DNA of 64,000 bases from Flavobacteriaceae bacterium (GCA_024640565.1 JAHEET010000002.1:124001-188000); one strand, 5' to 3'; numbered from the stretch's first letter, positions 35,832 to 45,127 are shown. Notes: generated by a model from the sequence alone, not told the origin. Made by a program: numbers and translations.

Positions 35832-36398
35832 ATGGAAAAACACCAATATTTTATCCTTCACAAACCTTGGGGAACCATTTCTCAATTTGTAAACCCAGCA
35901 AAAAGAAAGAAAAAATTATTAGGAGAACTTTATGATTTTCCAAAAGGAACGATGGCTATTGGCCGTTTGGATGTTGCTTCAGAAGGGTTGTTATTACTCA
36001 CTACTGATGGTAAAGTTTCTGAAGAAATTAGAAGTAATAAGTTTGAAAAAGAATACTATGTTCAGGTAGACGGAATCATAACTAAAAAAGCTGTTGAGCA
36101 ACTTAAAAAAGGAGTTGAAATTGGGATTAATGGTAAAAAATATCAAACAAAACCTGGGAAATCTTTTTTAATTGACACACCTAAATTTCCTTTAAGAAGT
36201 CAAAAAATAAGAGATGATCGGCACGGACCTACGAGTTGGGTTGCTATTGTAATAAGAGAAGGAAAATACAGACAGGTACGGAAAATGACCGCAGCAGTTG
36301 GGTTTCCTACTTTACGATTAATTCGTGTGCGAGTTGGTACTCATTTATTGGGTGATCTAGCGGTTGGAGCCGTTAAAAAAGTGGAGTCACTTCTTTAA
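35832..36398 (+). CDS. 23S rRNA pseudouridine synthase, RluE/RsuA family
   Basis: A protein of about 188 residues of the RsuA/RluB/E/F family of pseudouridine synthases. The catalytic Asp lies in MAIGRLDVASEGLLLLT, and the conserved KEYYVQVDG and REGKYRQVRKMTAAVG segments follow. It lacks the N-terminal S4 domain, like RluE, which modifies U2457 of 23S rRNA in E. coli. The ATG at 35832 gives the family N-terminus (MEKHQYFILHKPWG). Confidence 0.9.
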   Translation: MEKHQYFILHKPWGTISQFVNPAKRKKKLLGELYDFPKGTMAIGRLDVASEGLLLLTTDGKVSEEIRSNKFEKEYYVQVDGIITKKAVEQLKKGVEIGINGKKYQTKPGKSFLIDTPKFPLRSQKIRDDRHGPTSWVAIVIREGKYRQVRKMTAAVGFPTLRLIRVRVGTHLLGDLAVGAVKKVESLL

Positions 36399-36835
36399 TT
36401 TTTTAACATTTCTATGTGTGGTATTCCATCTTCTAAATAATCGTTTCCTACTTGAAGGAAACCATGAGATTCATAGAAATTTTTTAAATATACTTGTGCA
36501 GAAATCGTAATCTGATCCACTTTAAAATAATTTTTAATTGCACTAATAGACGTTTCCATAAGCGCATGTCCAAAACCGTATTTTCTCTCTGAAGCAACTA
36601 CAACAACCCTACCAATACTTGCATTTTTAAAATAATCTCCTGGTTTAAAAATTCGAGTGTATGCCACTATCTGCTGGTTTTTAATTCCAAAAATATGCAA
36701 TGATTTCTGATCTTTTCCATCTACATCTTGGTACACACAATCTTGCTCTACTACAAAAACTTCAGCTCGTAATTGAAGGATTTGATACAACTCACTTGTA
36801 GTTAATTCTGAAAAAGATTTGATAAAAAAATCCAT
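36395..36835 (-). CDS. GNAT family acetyltransferase, ElaA-like
   Basis: A 146-residue GNAT protein. The N-terminal pattern FSELTTSELYQILQLRAEVFVVEQDC and YQDVDGKD closely follow the ElaA group, with acetyl-CoA motif GRVVVVASERKYGFGHALM. It overlaps the stop of the convergent pseudouridine synthase gene. Substrate unknown. Confidence 0.88.
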   Translation of the reverse strand: MDFFIKSFSELTTSELYQILQLRAEVFVVEQDCVYQDVDGKDQKSLHIFGIKNQQIVAYTRIFKPGDYFKNASIGRVVVVASERKYGFGHALMETSISAIKNYFKVDQITISAQVYLKNFYESHGFLQVGNDYLEDGIPHIEMLKN

Positions 36836-36861
36836 AAATATAGAGGACAGTTAAAAATATG

Positions 36862-37290
36862 CTAACAAGAAATTTTATCAACCCGATTGCTATGTCTCCC
36901 ACCTTCAAATGGGGTATTTAAAAATAATTCAACAAAACCCAAAGCTTGTTGTATAGAAACAAAACGGGCAGGAATGGTTAAAATATTTGAATTGTTATGT
37001 TGTCTTGTCAATGCAACTAATTCATTATTCCAACATAATGCAGCACGTATTCCTTGGTGTTTGTTAGCTGTCATTTGTGCGCCATTTCCACTTCCACATA
37101 AAATGATACCAAAAGTTGCTTTCCCATCTTCTACAGCTGTTGCAGTTGGATGTATTGCATCTGGATAATCCATAGAATCATTTGTGTCAGTTCCAAAATT
37201 TAAAACAGTGTGTCCTTTCGATTCTAAATATTTTACAATTTCAAATTTGTATTCTGTACCTGCATGATCGTTACCAATAGCAATTGTCAT
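36862..37290 (-). CDS. rpiB: ribose 5-phosphate isomerase B
   Basis: A 142-residue RpiB/LacAB family isomerase interconverting ribose 5-phosphate and ribulose 5-phosphate in the pentose phosphate pathway. It starts TIAIGNDHAGTEYKFEIV, with the active-site loop ILCGSGNGAQMTANKHQGIRA carrying the catalytic residue position (Cys in ILCGSG). A TAnnTTTG element lies at 37322-37329. Beyond its start begins the long AT-rich gene-free region. Confidence 0.95.
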   Translation of the reverse strand: MTIAIGNDHAGTEYKFEIVKYLESKGHTVLNFGTDTNDSMDYPDAIHPTATAVEDGKATFGIILCGSGNGAQMTANKHQGIRAALCWNNELVALTRQHNNSNILTIPARFVSIQQALGFVELFLNTPFEGGRHSNRVDKISC

Positions 37291-37851
37291 AAAAAATTGA
37301 TTTTAATTAAGTTGTATTATACAAAAATACAGAAACTAAGTGTGTTTTAAGCTTATTAACATTCAGTTTTTTACCATTTTTAATAACCTTTTCTTTTTTA
37401 GTAGTTTAGAGTTTTTGAGAAGATGTTAAGAAGTATCTGTAAATTTTTAAAACTTTTTTTGTAAAGTTTAAAAATTATTACAATACAAGCTATAAGTATG
37501 CATACACAACTTTTTTTATTGTTTTTTTATAAGAGTTTATCAACATTTAAAAGGATATTTATTTACACTAATTGGATTAGTAATTATTAGAAATTATTGT
37601 GAATTACTGTTTATAAGTATTGTTAATAACCTTTTCTGATTATTGATTTTAAACGATTTAATTATTTCACAGAATGTGAATGATTTTTAATAACTCATAT
37701 AAAAAAATAAATACAATTATTTTTATTGTTACTATTCACAAACTATTATAAACAATATTGTTTTTTAAAATTTTATAAAAGAAAAATGAATATTATATAA
37801 ATTGTTAATAAGTATGATTTTAAAATAAAAAATAAAGTGTCTTAAAAAATA
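37291..37851. other. AT-rich gene-free region with DnaA-box-like sites (candidate oriC)
   Basis: A 561-base stretch of very low GC content with no open frame of note. It carries one 9-mer a single base from the DnaA box TTATCCACA (TTATCAACA, 37537-37545) and others two bases away: TTATTAACA at 37353-37361 and, inverted, at 37621-37629 and 37803-37811; TTATAAACA at 37746-37754 and, inverted, at 37608-37616. A perfect inverted repeat TTCACA-GAA-TGTGAA lies at 37666-37680. Two-mismatch boxes are expected by chance in AT-rich DNA, so these are suggestive only. The parS-like pair 12-13 kb away and the strong minus-strand gene bias to the left add support. The rpiB promoter occupies the left edge (TATTTTTG on the minus strand at 37322-37329). 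Confidence 0.45.
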
Positions 37852-38766
37852 TTAAAAAGAAGCAATCACAAAACGAACTCCTTTTTCTACAATAGAGAAT
37901 GTTGTCGATCCAATACCAATCAACTCACCATCTCCTTGGATATAGGTATTTGAATTTTGCGGTATGATTCTAATTTCATTGGTTTGATAAGTTGCTACTT
38001 TAGGATGCTCAGTAATTTTTCCGTTGTATAATTTTCTTATATTTAAAATTAAATCAAATAAAGTAAGGTTTTTAACAACGGTAATATCAAACAACCCATC
38101 ATTAGGATTTACTTTTTCAGAAAATTGCATTCCACCTCCAGAAAATTTACAAATTGAAACAATTATCATTAAACAGACAGGTGTAGTTATTTTATGATTT
38201 ATTAATATTTTAAAGGCAGACTTCTTATAAAATAAAAACTCATAAAATCCAGCAATTAAATAAGACAAAGCACCTAATTTTTTTACCTCTTGCAGCTTTT
38301 TTGCTATATAACCATCATATCCCAAGCCCGCTACATTATTAAAATAAGAAACGACACCTGTTTCTGTCTCTATTTTACCAATATCCTGTAAGATTGTCTT
38401 TCTTTTTAAAATACTATCAATCGCCTTAGGTATGTTTTTTGAAATGTTATAAGTTTTAATCCAATCGTTTCCCGTTCCCATTGGAAGCACTGCAATAGTT
38501 ATATCAGAAGAATTTACGTACCTTTGCATCATTACTCCGTTAACTACATTATGTAGCGTTCCATCTCCACCTACGGAAATAATATTTCTAAAACCTTGCT
38601 GAATTGCATTTTGCACCAATTCAATTTCGTGTTTAGAAAATTGTGTAAAAACAAAAGAATAGTCTAAATTCTTACTGTTAAGTACTTGTTGAATTTCCTT
38701 CCACCGTTTAGAAAATTTTCCATTTCCTGCAATAGGGTTTGCAATGATAAACCAAGATTTAGACAT
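37852..38766 (-). CDS. diacylglycerol kinase family lipid kinase (DgkB/YegS-like)
   Basis: A protein of about 304 residues with the DAGK catalytic fold. The nucleotide motif is SVGGDGTLHNVVNGVM, followed by LPMGTGNDW. The N-terminal PIAGNGKFSKRW segment is typical of the family. It phosphorylates diacylglycerol or related lipids. The ATG at 38766 removes a 7-codon extension that lacks support. Divergent from rnr. Confidence 0.9.
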   Translation of the reverse strand: MSKSWFIIANPIAGNGKFSKRWKEIQQVLNSKNLDYSFVFTQFSKHEIELVQNAIQQGFRNIISVGGDGTLHNVVNGVMMQRYVNSSDITIAVLPMGTGNDWIKTYNISKNIPKAIDSILKRKTILQDIGKIETETGVVSYFNNVAGLGYDGYIAKKLQEVKKLGALSYLIAGFYEFLFYKKSAFKILINHKITTPVCLMIIVSICKFSGGGMQFSEKVNPNDGLFDITVVKNLTLFDLILNIRKLYNGKITEHPKVATYQTNEIRIIPQNSNTYIQGDGELIGIGSTTFSIVEKGVRFVIASF

Positions 38767-38908
38767 AAATAATAATTTAAAAGGCAAAGTACAATAATAG
38801 TTTGATAACTATTATTTAATATATAAACAGTAAAATTAATAGTACTTTACAATAGTTGTTGATTTCAGTTAAACAAGAACTTTAATCATTACATTAATAG
38901 AATTTAGA

Positions 38909-41125
38909 ATGACAAGAAAAAAGAAAAAAATATATAAAAAGAAAGGAAATATTGTAAAAGACTTAACCAAGAATATCTTTAAAATTTTAAAAGAAGATAC
39001 CTTTAAATCCTATAATTATAAGCAAATTTCCAGTAAATTAAGTATCATAGATACTGATGGTAAAACTCAAGTAATAAAGAGATTGGCCGAATTAACAGCA
39101 ACTCAAAAAATTGTAGAAGTAGCGCGCGGTAAGTTTCAAATTAATCAAGATCGAAAATATTCCATAGGTACTTTAGATATTACTTCCAATGGAAATGGTT
39201 ATTTTATTTCTGATGATTATGAAGATGATATTTTTATACCAAATTCAAATCTAGGTAAAGGATTGCATAATGACATCGTTAAAGCTTATGTATTTAAAAA
39301 GCGAAGTGGAAAAAAATACGAAGCGGATGTTGTTGAAATTATAGAACGTGCCAAAACCCAATTTGTAGGTGTTTTACAAAAGAACAAAAATTTTGGTTTT
39401 GTAGTTCCAGACAACAATAAAATGTACGCAGATATTTTTATCCCGGAGCGTAAAATCAATGGCGCTGAAGATGGTGATAAAGTACAAGCTACAATTTCCG
39501 ATTGGCCCGCAAAGTCTAAAAATCCCTTTGGAGAAATTACAGCAGTTCTTGGAAAACCAGGAGAACACAATACAGAAATACATGCTATTTTATTAGAGTA
39601 TGATTTGCCTTATGAGTTTCCTTCAGAAGTAGAACAAGAAGCGGCTAATTTACCTATTGAAATTACCAAAGAAGAGATTTATAAACGAAGAGACATGCGT
39701 CAAGATCTTACGTTTACTATAGATCCAAAAGATGCAAAAGATTTTGATGATGCATTGTCATTTAAAAAACTAGAAAATGGAAATTTTGAAATTGGAATTC
39801 ACATTGCAGATGTTTCGCATTATCTAACCCCAAAAACAATTTTAGATGATGAAGCTTTTGAAAGAGCTACTTCGGTATATTTGGTTGATAGAGTAGTACC
39901 AATGCTACCAGAAAAATTAAGTAATGGAGTTTGTTCTTTAAGACCTCATGAAGAAAAACTTACCTTTTCTGCAGTGTTTGAAATAAACCCTAAAGCACAA
40001 ATTGTCAATGAATGGTTTGGGAGAACCGTAACTTATTCTGACCAACGTTTTGCATATGAAGAAGCACAATCCATTATTGAAAATTGTACATTATCAGCTA
40101 TAAAACCGTATGCAATGCCTTTAGAAGTTTCAATTCTTGATAAAGAATATGAAGTGACTCCAGAAATTGTAGAAGCGACTCTAAAATTAGATGAACTCGC
40201 TAAGATTCTTCGTAAAAAAAGAATGCAACAAGGGGCTATTTCTTTTGATAGGGTGGAAGTAAAGTTTGATTTAGACGAAGCAGCAAACCCAATTGGTGTC
40301 TTCTTTAAAACATCAAAAGATGCGAATAAATTAATTGAAGAATTTATGCTATTGGCCAATCGTAAAGTTGCTGAATTTATTGGTTTTTCTAAAGGAAAAG
40401 CAACTAATAAAACCTTTGTTTATAGAGTTCACGATGAACCAGATATTGAGAAATTAGCAGCATTAGAAAACATTATTAGTAAGTTTGGTTATAAGATAAA
40501 TACAGAAACAAAAGAAAGTACCTCAGAATCTTTAAACCAATTATTAAGTGATGTTCAAGGAAAGGCAGAATCAAATATGATTGAAACACTTACGATTCGT
40601 TCTATGAGTAAAGCTGTTTATACCACTCAAAATATTGGACATTATGGATTGTCTTTTAATTATTACAGTCATTTTACTTCTCCTATTAGACGCTATCCAG
40701 ATGTAATGACACACCGATTGTTACAACATTATTTAGAGGGTGGAGATACTCCAAAAGCAATTAAATACGAAGAGAATTGTAAACACGCTTCCAAAAGAGA
40801 AGAATTGGCAAGCAAAGCAGAACGTGCTTCTATAAAATACATGCAAATAAAATACATGCAAGATCACAATGATGAAGTCTTTGAAGGGGTAATTACAGGA
40901 GTTACAGAATGGGGTATTTATGTAGAAATTTCCACTAATAAATGTGAAGGTATGGTTAGAATTAGAGATATAAAGAGCGATTTTTATTCTTTTGATGAGC
41001 AGCAATTTGCAATTATTGGTCAAAACACCAAACAAATGTATCAATTAGGAGATGCTGTAAATGTACAAGTGAAAAATGCAGATTTAGAACGCAAGCACCT
41101 AGATTTTAATTTAATTGAAAATTAA
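38909..41125 (+). CDS. rnr: ribonuclease R
   Basis: A 738-residue 3'-to-5' exoribonuclease of the RNase II/R family that degrades structured RNA. The order is a basic N-terminal helical part (MTRKKKKIYKKKGN), two cold-shock domains (about 75-215), the RNB catalytic domain with the metal-binding Asp cluster in IDPKDAKDFDDALS, the HYGLSFNYYSHFTSPIRRYPD segment, and a C-terminal S1 domain (EVFEGVITGVTEWGIYVEI). Length is normal for RNase R. It is the first long plus-strand gene right of the AT-rich region. Confidence 0.96.
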   Translation: MTRKKKKIYKKKGNIVKDLTKNIFKILKEDTFKSYNYKQISSKLSIIDTDGKTQVIKRLAELTATQKIVEVARGKFQINQDRKYSIGTLDITSNGNGYFISDDYEDDIFIPNSNLGKGLHNDIVKAYVFKKRSGKKYEADVVEIIERAKTQFVGVLQKNKNFGFVVPDNNKMYADIFIPERKINGAEDGDKVQATISDWPAKSKNPFGEITAVLGKPGEHNTEIHAILLEYDLPYEFPSEVEQEAANLPIEITKEEIYKRRDMRQDLTFTIDPKDAKDFDDALSFKKLENGNFEIGIHIADVSHYLTPKTILDDEAFERATSVYLVDRVVPMLPEKLSNGVCSLRPHEEKLTFSAVFEINPKAQIVNEWFGRTVTYSDQRFAYEEAQSIIENCTLSAIKPYAMPLEVSILDKEYEVTPEIVEATLKLDELAKILRKKRMQQGAISFDRVEVKFDLDEAANPIGVFFKTSKDANKLIEEFMLLANRKVAEFIGFSKGKATNKTFVYRVHDEPDIEKLAALENIISKFGYKINTETKESTSESLNQLLSDVQGKAESNMIETLTIRSMSKAVYTTQNIGHYGLSFNYYSHFTSPIRRYPDVMTHRLLQHYLEGGDTPKAIKYEENCKHASKREELASKAERASIKYMQIKYMQDHNDEVFEGVITGVTEWGIYVEISTNKCEGMVRIRDIKSDFYSFDEQQFAIIGQNTKQMYQLGDAVNVQVKNADLERKHLDFNLIEN

Positions 41126-41220
41126 ACTACTTTAACATAAAAAAAACACAATAAAAAATAGAAAAACACTTTATATTAGTAACTTTATTGAAAGAACTTA
41201 TTTAATCAAACTTTAAAATA

Positions 41221-41910
41221 ATGAAAAAGATAATTTTTATAGGAGCATTATTCTTTGCGTTCTCAATTTGTGGACAAACAAAAGTTACTAAAAATTTAGG
41301 AGACTATTCAATACTTAAAGTTTACAATGGTATTGAAGTAGAACTTATAAAATCTACAGAAAATAAATTAGAAATTACAGGAAAGAAGTCAGAAATGGTA
41401 AGAGTTAAAACGGTGAATAATACGTTAAAATTATCCTTACCCTTTTCTTTAAAACCAGCAAACAACACTGCAGATGGAGAAGTCTTTATTCAACTTTTTT
41501 ATAAAGATATTATTACTGTAATTGATGCCAATCAAGGAGCTACCATTACTGGAAAAGACTTTCAACAAGACGAAGTAGAAATAAGTGCACAAGAGCGCGC
41601 TTACATAAACGTGGTTTTAAATGCCAAAAATATTGTTGTAAAAGCCATCTCTGGAGGAATTGTAAAATTAACAGGGACTGCAAACAACCAAGATGTAGAT
41701 GTAGATTTGTATGGTATTTATCATGGTTTTGGTTTGAAAGTAGACAACAGTGCGATGGTAAAATCTGGAACCGGCGCAAAAGCAGAAATTTTTGCAGGCA
41801 AAGTATTGAATGCAAAAGTTAGTTTTGGAGGCTCTATTTTTTACAAAGGAAATCCAGATTTAATAAGAGATAAAAAATTAGTAGGAGGAATCATTCAAAA
41901 AAAGGATTAG
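41221..41910 (+). CDS. head GIN (DUF2807) domain protein, exported
   Basis: A 229-residue protein with an N-terminal signal peptide (MKKIIFIGALFFAFSICGQ) and a DUF2807 putative auto-transporter adhesin/head GIN domain, a beta-helical fold read from LGDYSILKVYNGIEVELI through repeats such as ISAQERAYINVVLNAKNI and GIVKLTGTANNQDVDVDL. These proteins are widespread and uncharacterised in Bacteroidota. Spaced about 95 bases from rnr; independent transcription is likely. Confidence 0.88.
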   Translation: MKKIIFIGALFFAFSICGQTKVTKNLGDYSILKVYNGIEVELIKSTENKLEITGKKSEMVRVKTVNNTLKLSLPFSLKPANNTADGEVFIQLFYKDIITVIDANQGATITGKDFQQDEVEISAQERAYINVVLNAKNIVVKAISGGIVKLTGTANNQDVDVDLYGIYHGFGLKVDNSAMVKSGTGAKAEIFAGKVLNAKVSFGGSIFYKGNPDLIRDKKLVGGIIQKKD

Positions 41911-41943
41911 CAATTTCTTTTATCAAGTATAAAAACGTTTTTG

Positions 41944-41951
41944 TATATTTG
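41944..41951 (+). promoter_or_regulatory. -7 element for tatA
   Basis: TATATTTG fits TAnnTTTG, 19 bases before the tatA start codon. Confidence 0.5.
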
Positions 41952-41970
41952 TAACTCAAAATAGAAACAC

Positions 41971-42177
41971 ATGATTACGTTAAATATTTTTTTATTAGGC
42001 ATGCCAAGCCCACTTTCAATGGTTCTTATTGTAGGGGCACTTTTACTATTGTTTGGAGGTAAAAAAATTCCAGAATTAATGAAAGGAATCGGCGGCGGTA
42101 TTAAAGAATTTAAAAAAGCCACCAAAGACGAGCATACAGAAGTAAAGAAAGACGATAAGTTAGAAAAAGGAAACTAA
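41971..42177 (+). CDS. tatA: twin-arginine translocase subunit TatA/E
   Basis: A 68-residue Tat pore subunit. A short N-terminal part and one membrane helix ([17 protein letters not shown]) are followed by the conserved [23 protein letters not shown] amphipathic helix and a charged tail. A second TatA/B-like gene is encoded at 56714-56995. No tatC is in the window. It ends at a bidirectional terminator. Confidence 0.92.
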   Translation: MITLNIFLLGMPSPLSMVLIVGALLLLFGGKKIPELMKGIGGGIKEFKKATKDEHTEVKKDDKLEKGN

Positions 42178-42195
42178 TTTTTTAACATACAGATA

Positions 42196-42233
42196 AAAAA
42201 AGCTCCGTTTGATATTTCAAACGGAGCTTTTTA
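42196..42233. terminator. bidirectional terminator between tatA and SPFH gene
   Basis: AAAAAGCTCCGTTTGA (42197-42212) pairs with TCAAACGGAGCTTTTT (42217-42232), a 16-bp perfect stem with a 4-nt loop and A/T runs on both sides. It serves both convergent genes. Confidence 0.9.
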
Positions 42234-42249
42234 TTTATGAAAGACTTTT

Positions 42250-43182
42250 TTAATTTCCTTCTTCTAACTTTTTAGGTTTTGGATTTTTCATTGCTTCACC
42301 AATTTGATTGCTTGCTGTAAAGCTGGCCACCATATCGTTTAACATTTGACTTCCCGCTTGTGGAGAATTTGGCAACAAAATTAAGTTACTATTGGTTTGC
42401 TGTCCAATCGATTGAAGAGTATCATAATGTTGTGTAACTACAATTAGAGCAGAAGCCTCTTGAGAGTTGATACCTACCTTGTTTAAAACCTCTACAGACT
42501 CCTCCAATCCACGTGCAATCTCTCGCCGTTGATCTGCAATACCCTGTCCTTGTAAACGCTTGCTTTCTGCTTCTGCTTTTGCACGTTCTACAATTAAAAT
42601 ACGTTGTGCATCACCCTCATACTGTGCCGCAGTTTTTTCTCTATCAGCAGCATTAATTCGGTTCATTGCTTCCTTTACCTGTGCGTCAGGATCTATATCT
42701 GTTACCAGAGTTTTAATAATGTCATACCCATAAGTCATCATCGCCTCGTTCAATTCAGATTTTACCGCTATGGCAATATCATCTTTCCGTAAAAAAACAT
42801 CGTCCAAAATCATTTTAGGAACCTCAGCCCTTACTACATCAAAAACATAAGAAGTGATTTGATCGTGTGGATAATCGAGCTTATAGAAAGCATCTTCCAC
42901 CTTACTCTTAATTACTTTGTATTGAACAGAAACTTTCAATTTCACAAAAACATCGTCCTTTGTTTTTGTTTCAATAATTACATCTAGTTGTTGAATTTTT
43001 AAACTCAATCTTCCTGCAATTCTTTGGATGATAGGTATTTTTATTTGAAAACCAGATTGACGAATGCTACTAAACTTCCCAAAAGTTTCTATCACTGCAG
43101 CCGTTTGTTGTTTGACCGTAAAAATAGCGGAGAAAAGGAAAAGGGCAATAAGGCCGATTATAATAATTGGAATTAAATTCAT
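42250..43182 (-). CDS. SPFH domain (stomatin/prohibitin) membrane protein
   Basis: A 310-residue slipin/QmcA-like protein. One N-terminal membrane helix (PIIIIGLIALFLFSAIF) is followed by the SPFH domain (AAVIETFGKFSSIRQSGFQ through KEAMNRINAADREKTAAQ) and a long coiled coil with GIADQRREIARGLEESVE. Such proteins form large membrane cages that often associate with FtsH-type proteases. The usual NfeD partner is not adjacent. Monocistronic, converging on tatA. Confidence 0.92.
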   Translation of the reverse strand: MNLIPIIIIGLIALFLFSAIFTVKQQTAAVIETFGKFSSIRQSGFQIKIPIIQRIAGRLSLKIQQLDVIIETKTKDDVFVKLKVSVQYKVIKSKVEDAFYKLDYPHDQITSYVFDVVRAEVPKMILDDVFLRKDDIAIAVKSELNEAMMTYGYDIIKTLVTDIDPDAQVKEAMNRINAADREKTAAQYEGDAQRILIVERAKAEAESKRLQGQGIADQRREIARGLEESVEVLNKVGINSQEASALIVVTQHYDTLQSIGQQTNSNLILLPNSPQAGSQMLNDMVASFTASNQIGEAMKNPKPKKLEEGN

Positions 43183-43335
43183 GTGTTTTTTTTAAAAGGT
43201 GAATGTTCGCTTTTTGTAAAGATACCGTTTTAAATACCTACTTACAAGACGAAATTTTTAAAGAATGTTACACATTTAGACCTAAAAAAACCACTTACAG
43301 TATGTAGATGTTTTTTTAAAATATCAACTTCAAGC

Positions 43336-44859
43336 TTATTGATGGTAGTCGATCGCTTTTTCAATTCTTTTGATAGTGGCTTCTTTTCCAATCATTTCAA
43401 TAATATCAAACAAGTGAGGTCCTTTTAAGGCCCCTACCAAACTCAATCGAAGTGGTTGCATTATTTTACCAAAACCAATTTCTTTACTAGTAATCCACTC
43501 TTTAATTACGTTTTCCGTGTTTGCAGTAGTAAATTCTTGAATCTCTTTTACAACAACAATCAATTCATTCATTAAGTCAGCAGTACCTTCTTTCCAGTTT
43601 TTTTTAGAAGCCTTTGCATCGTAAGTTGTTGGATCCTGAAAATAAAAATCAGACAAAGCCCAAAAATCTTCCACAAAAACAGAACGCTCTTTAATAGCGC
43701 TTACTACTTTTTGAACATATTCTTTTTCAGAAGAAACTCCTCTCGTTTCTAATATTGGAAGAAACAACGCTGTTAAAGTAGTATCGTCTTTGGCTTGCAT
43801 GTATTGCTGGTTGAACCATTTGGTTTTTTCGGGGCTAAATTTTGCGCCAGATTTACTCACCCTTCTCAAGTTAAACTCCTGTACCAATTGTTCCAAAGAA
43901 AAAAGTTCCTGTTCCGTACCAGGATTCCAGCCTAATAGCGCCAACATATTCACAAAGGCATCTGCAAAATAACCTGCTTCTTTATACCCTCGAGAAATGT
44001 CTCCCGTTTGTTCGTTCGTATATTCCAAAGGGAATACTGGAAATCCTAGTTTATCCCCGTCACGTTTGCTTAATTTTCCTTTACCTATAGGTTTTAAAAT
44101 CAAAGGCAAGTGTGCAAATTTTGGTGCAGTCCAATTGAAAGCTCGGTATAGTAAAACATGCAATGCCATAGACGGCAACCATTCCTCACCTCGAATTACG
44201 TGCGTGATTTCCATGAAATGATCATCGACAATATTTGCTAAATGATACGTAGGCATGCCATCAGATTTAAACAAAATTTTATCATCCAATACGTTGGTGT
44301 CAATGCTAATTTCTCCACGAATTTCGTCCTGTATTACAAGGGTCTCGTCTTGTGGAGATTTGAAACGAACGACATACTTGTCACCACGATCAATTCGCTC
44401 TTGCACCTCTTCTTTTGACAATACCAAGGAATTTACCAATCGGCCTTTTTCTCGGTTGTGCCAATTATAAATAAAGGTTTTTCCTTTTTCTTCATGTCCT
44501 TTCCTCTCAGCATCCAATTGTGCTGCAGTGTCAAAAGCATAATATGCCCAACCGGATTGTAACAGCACTTCAATGTGTTCTTTATAGAGGTCTTTCCGTT
44601 CAGATTGTCGGTAAGGACCAAATTTTTCATTTTTTCCAGGAGCCTCGTCAAAAGGAATGTTGCACCAATCCATTGCATCTATAATGTACTGTTCTGCATT
44701 GGCCACATAACGGGTCTGGTCGGTGTCTTCAATACGTAAGATAAAAGTTCCGTTGTGTTTTTTAGCAAATAAATAATTAAATAAAGCGGTTCTTACACCA
44801 CCCATATGTAGGGGTCCTGTGGGACTTGGGGCAAAACGTACACGAACATTAGATTCCAT
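43336..44859 (-). CDS. gltX: glutamate-tRNA ligase
   Basis: A 507-residue class I synthetase charging tRNA-Glu. The HIGH motif is written PLHMGGVRTAL near residues 16-26, and KMSKS is KLSKRDG near residue 262. The anticodon-binding helical domain follows. Length matches the discriminating bacterial type. It has its own promoter element at 44882-44889, and a candidate structured RNA lies further upstream on the same strand. Confidence 0.97.
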   Translation of the reverse strand: MESNVRVRFAPSPTGPLHMGGVRTALFNYLFAKKHNGTFILRIEDTDQTRYVANAEQYIIDAMDWCNIPFDEAPGKNEKFGPYRQSERKDLYKEHIEVLLQSGWAYYAFDTAAQLDAERKGHEEKGKTFIYNWHNREKGRLVNSLVLSKEEVQERIDRGDKYVVRFKSPQDETLVIQDEIRGEISIDTNVLDDKILFKSDGMPTYHLANIVDDHFMEITHVIRGEEWLPSMALHVLLYRAFNWTAPKFAHLPLILKPIGKGKLSKRDGDKLGFPVFPLEYTNEQTGDISRGYKEAGYFADAFVNMLALLGWNPGTEQELFSLEQLVQEFNLRRVSKSGAKFSPEKTKWFNQQYMQAKDDTTLTALFLPILETRGVSSEKEYVQKVVSAIKERSVFVEDFWALSDFYFQDPTTYDAKASKKNWKEGTADLMNELIVVVKEIQEFTTANTENVIKEWITSKEIGFGKIMQPLRLSLVGALKGPHLFDIIEMIGKEATIKRIEKAIDYHQ

Positions 44860-44881
44860 TTTTTTTGGTTTTTGGATGTCG

Positions 44882-44889
44882 CAAAGATA
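44882..44889 (-). promoter_or_regulatory. -7 element for gltX
   Basis: TATCTTTG on the minus strand fits TAnnTTTG, 22 bases before the gltX start. It indicates that gltX does not depend on the upstream RNA for transcription. Confidence 0.5.
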
Positions 44890-44976
44890 CTTTTTTCTTG
44901 GAAGAGGAGTGAAATTCCCACAAAGAAAAAGCAGGTGTTTTTAGAATAAAAAAGGAGAGGGATTGGAATTTTTTTA

Positions 44977-45114
44977 CCGGGGAAAGATCGTTAAAAAAAG
45001 AACCCTAAGTGATTTTTTGTGCTGCAATTAAAACAACGGAATGCTCAAAACCGATCTAAAATGAACCAACCACTTTAGGCATTCCGTCATTTCCCAGCAA
45101 GACCTCCCCGGCGT
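44977..45114 (-). ncRNA. candidate structured non-coding RNA upstream of gltX
   Basis: This gene-free stretch of about 135 bases is full of long-range complementarity. Outer stem CCGGGGA (44977-44983)/TCCCCGG (45105-45111); inner stems TGCTG (45020-45024)/CAGCA (45095-45099) and ACGGAATGC (45036-45044)/GCATTCCGT (45079-45087), all nested. A further pair, CCTAAGTG (45004-45011) with CACTTTAGG (45071-45079, one bulge), crosses the inner stem, so it is a pseudoknot or an alternative fold. A TATATTTG promoter element lies on the minus strand at 45120-45127, giving a start near 45114. I see no convincing terminator and no open frame, and I cannot assign a known RNA family. Confidence 0.5.
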
Positions 45115-45119
45115 TTTAA

Positions 45120-45127
45120 CAAATATA
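45120..45127 (-). promoter_or_regulatory. -7 element for the candidate structured RNA
   Basis: TATATTTG on the minus strand, about 6 bases before the first base of the predicted structured RNA. The upstream element is TTTT rather than TTTG at the expected distance. Confidence 0.45.

Noticed and set aside
44860..45114. T-box or other amino-acid leader for gltX
   Set aside because: T-boxes are not known from Bacteroidota, no specifier/antiterminator layout is seen, and gltX has its own promoter element downstream of the structure.
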